From Mycobacterium sp. 1245111.1 (GTDB lineage: Bacteria > Actinomycetota > Actinomycetes > Mycobacteriales > Mycobacteriaceae): DNA of 64,000 bases. The notes under the pieces were generated by a model. The model ran no database searches, had not been told where the DNA came from, and saw only the letters and a program-made list of their open reading frames with translations. The stretch is taken from contig NZ_LZLV01000004.1 of assembly GCF_001673405.1 (NCBI RefSeq), forward strand, positions 58,101 to 122,100. Reading direction: 5' to 3'. Positions 17,463 to 28,000 of the stretch are shown in pieces (positions within the stretch are counted from its first letter, which is position 1; each line of letters opens with the position of its first letter). Position numbers and translations under genes: made by a program.

Positions 17463-18575
17463 ATGGACTTTCAACTGAGCGAAGAACAGACGCTGTTGCG
17501 CGACACCACCCGCGACTTGCTGGCCCGGAGCTACGACGCCGAAAGCCGGATCAAGGTCATCGAGTCCGACCTGGGCTGGAGCAAGGACGTGTGGAAGCAA
17601 CTGGCCGAGACCGGCATCCTCGGATTGGGATTCGACCCCGACGAGGCCGGGCAGATCGAAGTGATCACCGTGCTCACCGAAATCGGACGACGGCTGGCGC
17701 CGGAACCCGTCGTGCATGCGGCGCTCGGGCCGGGCGCGATCATCGCCGAGATCGGCAATGACGCCCAAAAGGAGTTGCTCGGCGAGGTCGCCGAGGGTGA
17801 GCGGTTGTTGGCGTTCGCGCATCTGGAGCCGGGCGCACGTGGCTCTGCCATCGAGACCGTCGCGACGACGGCTGTGCAGCAAGGTGATTCGTGGGTGCTG
17901 AGCGGTCACAAGAACCCGGTACTGGCCGGCGACTCAGCCGACACCTTGGTCGTCAGCGCGAAGCTGCCCGACGGTGGAGTCGGCCTGTTCCTGGTCGACA
18001 GCGAGGCGGTCAGCCGCCATCCGTACCGCACCTTCGACGGCCAGCGCGGCGCGCAGATCGACCTGGACGACGCGGCCGGCGAGCCGCTCGGCGATGACGC
18101 GACACAGCATTCTAAGGCCATTCGCAACGGCCTGGTCCGCATCCAATCCGCGCTGTGCGCCGAGGCGGTCGGCGCCATGGAAGAGGCGCTGCGGTTGACG
18201 ACCGATTACCTCAAGCAGCGCAAGCAGTTCGGCGTCACGCTGAATACATTCCAGACGCTGACCCAGCGCTCGGCAGACATGTACGTGTCGCTGGAGTTGG
18301 CACGCAGCATGAACCTCTACGCGGGAATGTCGGTCGCCGACGGCAACTTCGACCCGGTGATCGCGGCGCGCGCCAAGCTGCAGATCGGCCGCTCGGGCCG
18401 CCACATCAGCCAGGAAGCCATCCAGCTGCACGGCGGCATCGGGATGACAAACGAATACCCGGTCGGCCACTACGCGGCGCGGCTGACCGCGATCGACCAC
18501 ACGCTGGGATCGTCGCAAGATCAGCTGCATGTGCTGATCGACCACGTCGACGACTACGACGTGGTCACGCTCTGA
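17463..18575 (+). CDS. Acyl-CoA dehydrogenase (second of a pair)
   Basis: A 370-residue protein, MDFQLSEEQTLLRDTTRDLLA, of the same superfamily but divergent from its neighbour. It keeps the C-terminal AIQLHGGIGMTNEYPVGHY region, while the mid-domain FAD loop (EPGARGSAIETVATT) is shortened and altered. Together with the upstream gene it probably makes a heteromer in which the flavin site is shared or carried by one partner. That is inferred from known paired FadE proteins. An AGGA-type ribosome site lies before ATG 17463. It is followed nine bases later by a PNPOx-like gene. Confidence 0.88.
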   Translation: MDFQLSEEQTLLRDTTRDLLARSYDAESRIKVIESDLGWSKDVWKQLAETGILGLGFDPDEAGQIEVITVLTEIGRRLAPEPVVHAALGPGAIIAEIGNDAQKELLGEVAEGERLLAFAHLEPGARGSAIETVATTAVQQGDSWVLSGHKNPVLAGDSADTLVVSAKLPDGGVGLFLVDSEAVSRHPYRTFDGQRGAQIDLDDAAGEPLGDDATQHSKAIRNGLVRIQSALCAEAVGAMEEALRLTTDYLKQRKQFGVTLNTFQTLTQRSADMYVSLELARSMNLYAGMSVADGNFDPVIAARAKLQIGRSGRHISQEAIQLHGGIGMTNEYPVGHYAARLTAIDHTLGSSQDQLHVLIDHVDDYDVVTL

Positions 18576-18583
18576 GGGCCGAG

Positions 18584-19006
18584 GTGGCTGACCTCTCAGA
18601 AGAAGTCATCGCGTTTCTTTCCGACGGCACCCGCACCGGGATGTTGGGATTCCTGGCGTCCGATGGGCGGCCGTTGGTCGCTCCGGTGTGGTTCATCGTC
18701 GACAACGGCCAGCTGGTGTTCACTACCGGTGCCGAGAGCGCGAAAGGCCGTGCGCTCAGCCGAGATCCGCGCGTCGTGGTGTGCGTCGACGACCCGCATC
18801 CGCCGTTCTCGTTCGTTCAGGTGCAAGGCATTGCTACCACCTACGACGGCGCCGGGGATCTGCTCGACATCGCGACGCGGATCAGCGGCCGCTATATGGG
18901 CGCCGACCGTGCCGGCGAATTCGGTAGGCGCAACGCCGTTCCCGGCGAGTTGGTGGTGCGGGTTCAGCCGACGAAGGTCAACGCGGCGTTTCGCGTCGCC
19001 GACTGA
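18584..19006 (+). CDS. PNPOx-fold (PPOX class) putative flavin/F420-binding protein
   Basis: A 140-residue split-beta-barrel protein of the pyridoxamine-phosphate-oxidase-like superfamily. It starts at GTG 18584 (VADLSEEVIAFLSDGTRTGM), behind GAGG. The pattern DGRPLVAPVWFIVDNGQLVFTT followed by KGRALSRDPRVVVCVDD is typical of the PPOX class whose mycobacterial members use F420 or FMN. It is in line with the acyl-CoA dehydrogenase pair and convergent with the PKS (12-base gap). It could reduce an enoyl intermediate, but nothing in the sequence fixes the substrate. Confidence 0.85.
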   Translation: MADLSEEVIAFLSDGTRTGMLGFLASDGRPLVAPVWFIVDNGQLVFTTGAESAKGRALSRDPRVVVCVDDPHPPFSFVQVQGIATTYDGAGDLLDIATRISGRYMGADRAGEFGRRNAVPGELVVRVQPTKVNAAFRVAD

Positions 19007-19018
19007 ACCCGCCTGAGG

Positions 19019-22000
19019 TCAGCTCTGTTCGGCGGCTGGCTCGGACTCCGTCTCCGACTGCCCTTCAACGGCGTTCGGCTCAGCAACGGCGTCCAGCTCA
19101 GCAACGGCTGCCGGCTCAGCAACGGCTTCCGACTCCGCGTCAGGCATTTGCGCCGCGAGGTACTCGCCAAGCCCGCCGATCGTCGGGTAGTCGAAAACCG
19201 CAGTGGCATTGATCGTGAACTTCCCGCCGAACTGGCTGTGCAACCGGTTTCGTAGTTCGACCGCCATCAACGAGTCGGTACCCAGATCCAGGAATCGGCT
19301 CGTCGCCGCGGGCGGTTGCGCGAGCCGCAGGAAACCCTGCACCTCGCGCTGCAGGAATTCGGTGATGAACGTCGCCCGCTCGGATACCGGAAGTTCCTGC
19401 AGTTGCTTGAGCAACTCGCTGTCGACCACCTCGGACATTTCGCTGGGCAGCACCAGATCCAGGATCGGTGGCCGCGAGCTGCCCATGACTTTCGCCGCCC
19501 GCGCCCAGTTGGCCTTCAGGACCGTCGCCTGCCCGGTGCCGTTGGCAACCACTTCCGCGAGCGCACCGAGTGCACCCGACGCATCCAGCGGAAGCAGGCC
19601 CTGCGCACTGATATTGGAGCTGGCAGCCTCCGACGAGGCCATACCGGCGCCACCCCACGGACCGAAGTTGATCGCAGTGGCCGGCAGGCCGTGTGCCTTG
19701 CGGTCCGCGATCAGACCGTCGAGCAACGCGTTGGCCGTCGAGTAGTTGGCCTGCCCCGGCGGGCCGAGCAAGCTCGACACCGACGAGGACACGACGAAGA
19801 AGTCGAGCTTGTCGTCCCTCGTCAGCCTGTCCAGGTAGAACGCGCCGAACGCCTTGGGCGCCAACGTCGTCCGGAAGCGGTCCAGATCCTGTTGGCCCAG
19901 CAGCGCATCATCGAGGACACCGGCCAGGTGCGCGATACCCGCAAGCGGCGGAAGCTCACCGCGGATACGCTCGAGCAGCTTCTCGACGTCCGACTCGTTA
20001 CCGACATCCGCCGAGAAGGTGTGGACGCGGGCCTTGTAACGCTCGGTGATGTCGTCGATCGTCTTGCGCGCCTCGGCGTCCGGCTCACGCCGACTGGTCA
20101 ACACGATGTCACCGGCCCCACGTTGCGCCAGGTACGACGCTGTGCTCAGACCTATGGCGCCCAGACCACCGGTGATCAGGTAGGTCCGATCCGGCCGCGG
20201 CGCAAGCGGAGTCGGCATTTGGCAGACGATCTTGCCGATGTGCCGGGCCTGTTGCATGCGGCGGAACGCCGTCCTGGCCTCCGTCAACGGATAGATCTCG
20301 GCGGGCAGTGGCGTCCACTCGCCCTTGGCCAATCCGTCCGACACCTCGGTGAGCAGGTCGCGGATGCGGTCGGGTTCGGTGAACATCACCGTGTCCAATG
20401 CGACGATCTCGTAGGCGATGTCGGGCCGCGCCTCGGCCATCTGCTCATGCGTCCAGATGTCGCGCTTGGCAATCTCAGCGAATCGACCGTTCTTCGCGGT
20501 GGCCCGCACGGTCGCCTCGATGAACCCTTCGCTGGTGAGGGAGTTGAGTACTACGTCGACCCCCGCGCCGTCGGTGTCCTCTAATATTTGATCGGCGAAA
20601 TCGGTTGTGCGCGAGTCGTACACATGCTTCACGCCGAGCTTGCGCAGCGTCGCTCGCTTGAAGGTGCTCGCCGTCGCGTAGACCTCGGCGCCGTGCTGTT
20701 GCGCCATCTGGATGGCGGCCAGCCCCACACCGCCACTGGCGGCGTGAATCAACACCCTGTCGCCCGGATTCAGCTTCGACCAGTCGAACGACAGCCGCAC
20801 CGTGAGCGCCGCGGCCGGAATAGTCGCGGCCTCAACCGCACTCACACCGTCGGGGATCGGAGCAAGGAACTGGGCCGGCACGTTGAACCGGCTGGCGAAC
20901 GCGCCCTGCATGGTGCCGTAGACCCGCTGACCGACTTCCAGTCCGGTCACGCCCTCGCCCAATTGAGTGACGGTACCGGCGAAGTCGCCACCGACCGGCC
21001 CGGGGTCGCCCGGGTAGAGACCCAGCACGTTGAGCACGTCGCGGAAGTTCAGGCCCGCGGCCTCGACCCGTACCTGCACATACCCCTCGTCCGGCGGCAG
21101 CACTTCCTTCTCGGTCAGACGCAGGTTGTCGATCGCGCCGCGCTCGGTGGGGAGCAGGGCGTAATCGTCGGCGCGCGGCACACTGAGGTGACCGCTGCGC
21201 GACCACTGCAGCAACCGGGATGCCAACGCTTTCCCTTGGCGCAGAGCCAGTTCCGGCTCGTCAACCGGAGTGGCGAGCATGCCGGTCAGCAGCTTCACCG
21301 CCTCCGGCGAACCGTCGATATCGATCAGCTTGCTGCGCAGTCCGGGCTCCTCGTTGAGGACCGTGCGTCCGAGTCCCCACAGCGCCGCCTGCACCGCGTC
21401 CACCGGCTCGCCCGATTCGGTGGCCACCGCGCGTTCGGTGACGATCCACAACCCGCCGGGCAGCTTCACCGAATTGTCGGCCTGCGCGGTGTGCACGGCG
21501 CTGAGCAGGTTCTCGATCTCGGCTTCCAGCCGCGAGATCTGCTCTGCGGTCGACTCTTCGGCCGGTCGCCTGGAACTGCGCCAGACGATGCCCGTGTACG
21601 GCATGCCCTTCTCGTGCGCCTGTGCGAGCGCCTGGCCCAGTAGCTCGGAGTCGTGGCTCCGGTCGAAAGGGATGCAACCCGGCAGCGCGGCCGCCAGTTC
21701 GCTGAACCCGGCGACCAGCCAGGTGCCGCTCGGGGTCACGGCCTCCTCGCTCGCCGCCAGTGGCACCTCATGCCAGCCGAGGGTGTACAGCAGCCGGGTC
21801 GCATCGCCACCGAGGCCGCGCAGCAACGCTTCGCGCGGCGCCCGCTTGACGGTGAAGCCGCGAATCCCACCCAGGTTGCGGCCGTCGCGATCGATGTAAT
21901 CGAGGTCGAACACCTGGGTTTCGCCGTCGAGTTCGTTCGTGTGCCACTTCGCCCGGCAGTAGAACCGGCGCGGCATCTTGTCCTTCAGCGTCACCTGCTC

Positions 22001-25000
22001 ATAGCGCAGCGGCAGAAACAGGCCGCTCACGCCCTGTTCGGCCGCGCGCAGCGCCGGGAACGCCGGGAACGCGACACCGGTGCACAGGTCCATCAGGACC
22101 GGATGCATCGGCTCGGTGCCGAGGTTCTCGGACAGTTCCTCACCGACCGAGATGTCACCGATCGCTTCACCTTCGCCCAACCACAACGACTTCAGCGACC
22201 CGGACCAGTTCGGACCCCACGACAGTTCCATGTCGTCGAACGTCTCGAACAACTCCTGCGGACGCATGCGCTCCATCCGCTCGATCGCCGCGTCGATCGG
22301 CTCCTCCGCGTCGACTGACTCCGGCTCCTCACCGACGCCGGCTATTGCGGTTCCATCGGCATTCAGCGACCACTCGGCGTCCTTGACGCCGTACGGCCGG
22401 CTGTGCACCTGGAACTTCCAGCCCTCCTCCAGCGGACTCAGCGTCAGCTGCACCTCACGAGAAGCCTTCTCGGGCAGGATGATCGGCTCGTAGAAGAAGA
22501 CCTCCTTGACGTGCGCCGGGGTTCCCACCGCGGCCAAGGCCATCGCGGCATACGTGGCACCGGGAACGACGACGGTGCCGTAGATGACGTGGTCGTTGAG
22601 CCACGGCTGCGACTTGACCGACAGACGGCTGGTGTAGACCGAATCGCCGGACGCCAGATCCTTTCCACTGCCGAGCAATCCGGACATCGCCGGGCCGTCG
22701 ACCGTGATCGCCGAGCTCTTCGGCCAGAAGCGACGACGCTGGAACGGATACGTCGGCAACTCCAGCCGGCGGCCATGGTGCTGGTGCAGCGCCTCGAACG
22801 TGGGCCGGTGGCCGCTGACATAGGCGTTGGCCAACGCGTCGGCGATCTGGCGACGGTCGGCCACCCCCTTGCGCAGCGATACGATCGCGCGCGGTGCGGC
22901 CAGGTGCTCCGGCCAGACCTGTACAGCGGCACCGGTCAGCACCGGCTGCGGACCGATCTCCATCAGCACCGAGCAGCCCAGCGCCGCAACGGTACGCACG
23001 CTCTCGGCGAACTGCACCGGCTGACGAGAATGCTTGCGCCAGTACTGCGCGTCCAGCGGGGTCTCCGCCGTGAGGATGGATCCGGTCCGGTTGCAGACCA
23101 GCGGCAGCGTCGGCGTCGCGAACTCGAATTGGCTTGCGTAGGACTCGAACTCGCCGAGCACCGGCTCCAGCAGTTCGGAGTGGAACGCGTGGCTGGTCTC
23201 CAGCCACGTGCAGCGCACGGCGTCCTCGCTGAACTTGGCGACGATCTGTTCGAGGTCCTCCCCCAGGCCCGACAGCACCGTGTTCGGCCCGTTGTACGCG
23301 CCGACCGACACCTTCGGGAATTCGCCGGTGACCTGCTCGACCTGCTTGGGGTCGGCGAAGACCGCCACCATGCGGCCACCTGCGGGCAGGCTGCCGAACA
23401 ACCGGCCGCGCTCGGCCATCAGGCGCACGCCGTCCTCGAGGCTGAATACACCCGCGACGCAGGCCGCGGCGTACTGACCAACGCTGTGCCCCAGCACCAC
23501 GTCGGGCTCGATGCCCCAGGACTGCCACAGCCGAGCCAGGCCCATCTCGATGGCAAACAACGCGGGCTGCGCAAATGAGGTGTGCTTCAGCCGTTCTCCG
23601 GCCTTACCACCGGTCTCGCGGTCGGTTGCGAAGATCACCTCGAGCAGCGGCTCCGGCAGCAGATCGCTGACCGCGTCGGCGCAACGTTTCACCGTTTCGG
23701 CGAAAACGGGCTCGGCATCGAACAGTTCGCGCGCCATGCCGGCGTACTGGCTGCCCTGTCCGGTGAACAGCCACGCCGTGGTCGGCCGGTCGGTGCACTC
23801 CCCGCGGACCACGCCGGGACGCAGTTGGCCGGCAGCCAGGTCGGCCAGGCCCTCACTCGCGGTTTGCGCCGAATCCACCACCAGAGCGGCGCGGTGCTCG
23901 AAGTGCGAACGTCCCACCCCGGCTGTCAAGCACACCTCGGCGATGTCGGCCTCCAGGTGGTTGTCCAGCCAGGAGCCGTACCGCTGTGCCAACTCGACCA
24001 GCGCCTCCGGAGAACGCGCCGACAGCGGCAACACGTTCACCGACTCGCCCTGGCCGTCCGAATCCGGTAGTGCGACAACGTCGTCCGTCGGCTGCTCGCC
24101 GACGATCAGCGGCTGCGGCGCCGGCGCCTCTTCGATCAGCACGTGAGCGTTGGTGCCGGTGAATCCGAACGAACTCACACCGGCGCGACGGGGCCGGCCG
24201 TTGGCCTCCCACGGGGTCGACTTGTCGACGACCTTCACGGGCAACGAGCCCCACGGGATGTGCGGCGACGGGTTGTCGAAGTGCAGGCTCTGCGGCAGCA
24301 CGTTGTTCTGCAGCGACAGCACGACCTTGATCAGACCGGCTGCGCCCGACGCGGATTCGGTGTGACCGATGTTGGTCTTCACCGACCCCATCAGCAACGG
24401 GCGGTTGGCCTCGCGGGACGCGCCGTATACGGCACCGGCCGCTTGGACCTCGATCGGGTCACCGAGCGGAGTGCCCGTCCCGTGCGCCTCGAGGTAGTCG
24501 ACGTCACCGCCGGACAGTCCGGCCCTGGCCAATGCCGTCGCGATAAGCCGTTGCTGGGCACCGCCGTTGGGTACCGTCAGGCCGCTGGACGCACCGTCTT
24601 GGTTGACTGCGCTACCCGGGATCACCGCGGCGATGCGGTCGCCGTCGCGCTGGGCGTCGCTGAGCCGCTTGAGCACCAGGATGCCGCAGCCCTCACTGCG
24701 GACGTAGCCGTCGGCCGACGCGTCGAACGTTTTGCACTGCCCCACCGGCGACAGCATCCGCGCACGGGACGCGGCGACCACCGTCACCGGGCTCAGCAGG
24801 ACGTTGACCCCGCCGGCCAGCGCGAGATCGCAGTCACCGGAGTGCAATGCCTGCACGGCCTGGTGCACGGCCACCAGCGACGAGCTGCACGCGGTGTCGA
24901 CCGCGACGGCCGGTCCCTCGAACCCGAGCGCGAAGGCAACACGGCCTGAGATGGCGTTGAGCGCGTTGCCGGTGATGAAGTACGGCTCTATCTTGTCGAT

Positions 25001-28000
25001 CGACTCGGCCGACAACAGGTGGGCGTATTCGTTGGCGGCTACACCGGCGAAGACGCCGGTTCGGCTGCCGCGCAACGCCGCCGGCGAGTAGCCGGCCCGC
25101 TCAAGGCCTTCCCAGACCGTCTCGAGCATCAGACGCTGCTGCGGTTCGATCCAGACGGCCTCACGCGGCGAGATGCCGAAGAATTCGGGGTCGAATCCGT
25201 CGATGCCGTCCAGGAATCCGCCGAAGCGGGTGTAGGTCTTGCCCGGGCTGTCGGGGTCCGGGTCGTAGAACTCGTCGATGTCGAAGCGGTCCTCGGGGAC
25301 CTCGCGGATCGCGTTGACGCCACCGGACAACAGGTCCCAGAATGCTTCCGGGTTAGGGGCGCCCGGGAATCGGCACGATACCGCGATGATCGCGATCGGC
25401 TCGTCGGAGCGGGCCACCGCGGTGGCGACCGCCGGTCCGGACTTCTGCTCGGTCAACGCCAGCACGTCGCTGAGCAGATAATCGACCGTGTCGGACAGGC
25501 GCGGGTGGTCCATCGCCAAGGTGGCCGGGATCTCCTTGCCGACGTTCTGCTCGATGCGGCGACGCAGTTCGACAGCCATCAGCGAGTCCATGCCGAGGTC
25601 GAAAAAGCCCGCGTCCTCGCGGATCTCGGACGGGTCGACCCGGGTCACGTCGGCCACCGCGTCGCGCAGGAAGTCCGACATCAGCTTGCGGCGTTGCTGC
25701 ACAGGCGCATTGGTGAGCCGCTCGACCAGTTCGGTCTTGCCGGACGCCGTGGTCACCGGCGCCACCGCGGCGGGCACCTCTCGCTCCAACTCGGCGAGGA
25801 ACGCCCGCCGGCCCGAGTTCTGGTACAGCGGAAGGAATTTTGCCCAGTCGATCCGAGCCACCACACCGGAGGCCGCGCCGTGCTCGCGGGACACGGAGAT
25901 CAGGTCGGCCAGGCCCGCGAGCGCGTCGGCCGGCGACAGGGTCTTGATGCCGCGTTTGGCCAACTTGGCCCGCGATTCCGCGTCGGCCATGCCCGCCGAC
26001 CACGGACCGAAGTTCGCGCCGACAGCGGCGACGCCCTGCTCACGCAGGCGCCAGGTCAGCCCGTCCAGGAAGGCGTTGGCCGCGCCGTAGGCGGTCTGGC
26101 CGTATCCGCCCCACACCGATGCGATCGACGAGGTGGTGACGAAGAAGTCCAGCTTCAGTTCCGGCGCTGCTTCGCTCAGATGCCAAGCACCCCAGACTTT
26201 TCCGGCGAAGACCCGGTCGACTTCGGCGTCGGTGAGGTCGGCCAGCGGGGTGGTGTCGATCTCCCCTGCGGCGTGCACGATGCCGGCCAGCGGCGGCAGG
26301 TCGGCCTTGATGGTCGATAGCAGCCGCGAGACGTCGTCGGCGTCCGCGACATCGGCCGTGACGACCCGGATGTCGCTGCCGTGCTGCTCGGTCAGCGCGT
26401 CGATGCGCTTTTGTGCGGCGTCGCTCGGCGAGCGGCGGCTGGTCAGCACCAGGTGCTTAGCTCCGCCCGAGGCCAGGTATCCCGCGATCTCCAGACCGAT
26501 CGAGCCCAGTCCGCCGGTCACCAAATACGTTGCGTCGTCGCGCAGTGCCAGCGGCGCCGCGCTTGGCTGCGCGGTCCGTCGCACCAGCCGCGGCACGTAG
26601 ACGTCGTGCCCGCGCACGGCGACCTGGTCTTCGCGGCGCGGTTCGGCCGCGGCCTGGTTGACCACCCGCGACCACTCATCGGCGGTGCCTTCAGCCAGGT
26701 CGGCCAGGCCACCCCACAGGTGGGGCAACTCCAGCGACGCGGCACGGCCGAATCCCCACAGCGCCGTCTGTTCGGGCGAGACGGTGTCGGTATCGGTAAC
26801 ACGTTGCCCGCCACGGGTAACCACCCAGATCGGAGCCCGCATTTCGGCGGCCGCCGCGGCCCGGAAGAGCCGCCGGGTGCCGGCCAGAACCTGCTGCTGC
26901 ACCCGCGCCAGCGAACGCTGCGACGGCACGGTGTCGGACTCGACCGCGGAGAAGGCGACGATGCGCAGCGCCGCCGACTCCTCGGCCGCAGCCCGCAGGG
27001 TCGTCGCGAGCTCCTGCTCGTCGGCATCGGATGCCGGCAGGTCGATGATCCGGTGCTTCTGACCGCGCTCGGTAAGCGCCTCGATCAACGGTGCCACCGC
27101 GTCGCCGTTGTCCCCGATCAGCAGCCAGGTGGCCGACTCGGTCGGGTCGGATGCCGCCGCGTCGAGCTTGTCCCAACGGAACTCGTAACGCGCATCGGTG
27201 ATCGACCTGTTCTTGCGCTGCTGATTATGTTGTGCCGCAAGCTTTGTCAGGACGCTGATGGTCTGACCGTCGTCACCGGCCCCGCCGAGCAGCGTGGCCA
27301 GTTCCTCGATCTTGCCGTCTTCGAGCAGCCGAACGGTCTCGCTGGTCGACGACACATGCGACTGCTGCGTCGGCATTTCACGGTTATCCCGGAACCAGTA
27401 CTGACGGTGCTGGAACGGGTAGGTCGGCAGGTCGAGCTTGCGCGCCGAACCTTGCAGGACGGCATCAAAGTCGGGCAGAGCGCCGAGCGCGTAGGCGTCG
27501 CCGAGGGCTTCGGTGATCTGACGGTGGTCGTCGGTGTTCTTGCGCAGCGACGCGATCGCGCGCGGCGTGGTGGCCGGGTCGGGCCAAGCGCGCAGCGCCG
27601 CGGCGGTGAGCACCGGTTGCGGGCCGATCTCCAGCAGCACCTTGCAGCTCAGGTCCGACAAGGTTTGCACGCTCTTGGCGAACTCGACCGGTTGACGCGC
27701 GTGGCGACGCCAGTAGTTGCCGTCGATCTTCTGGCTGCGGCCGATTACCGCCCCGGTGCGGTTGTCGATCAGAATGCGTTGCGGCGACGCGTATGTGAAG
27801 CCGTCCGCGTACTTCTCGAACTCGTCGAGGATCGGGTCCAGCAGCGCCGAGTGGAACGCGTGGCTGGTTTCCAGCCAGTCGCAGCGCACACCGTCGGCGG
27901 TCAGCGTTGACACGGCCTTGTCCAAATCGGCTGCGGGACCGGACAATACGGTGTTGGCCCCGTTGTACGCGGCGACCGACAGGCTCGGGAACTGGTCGGT

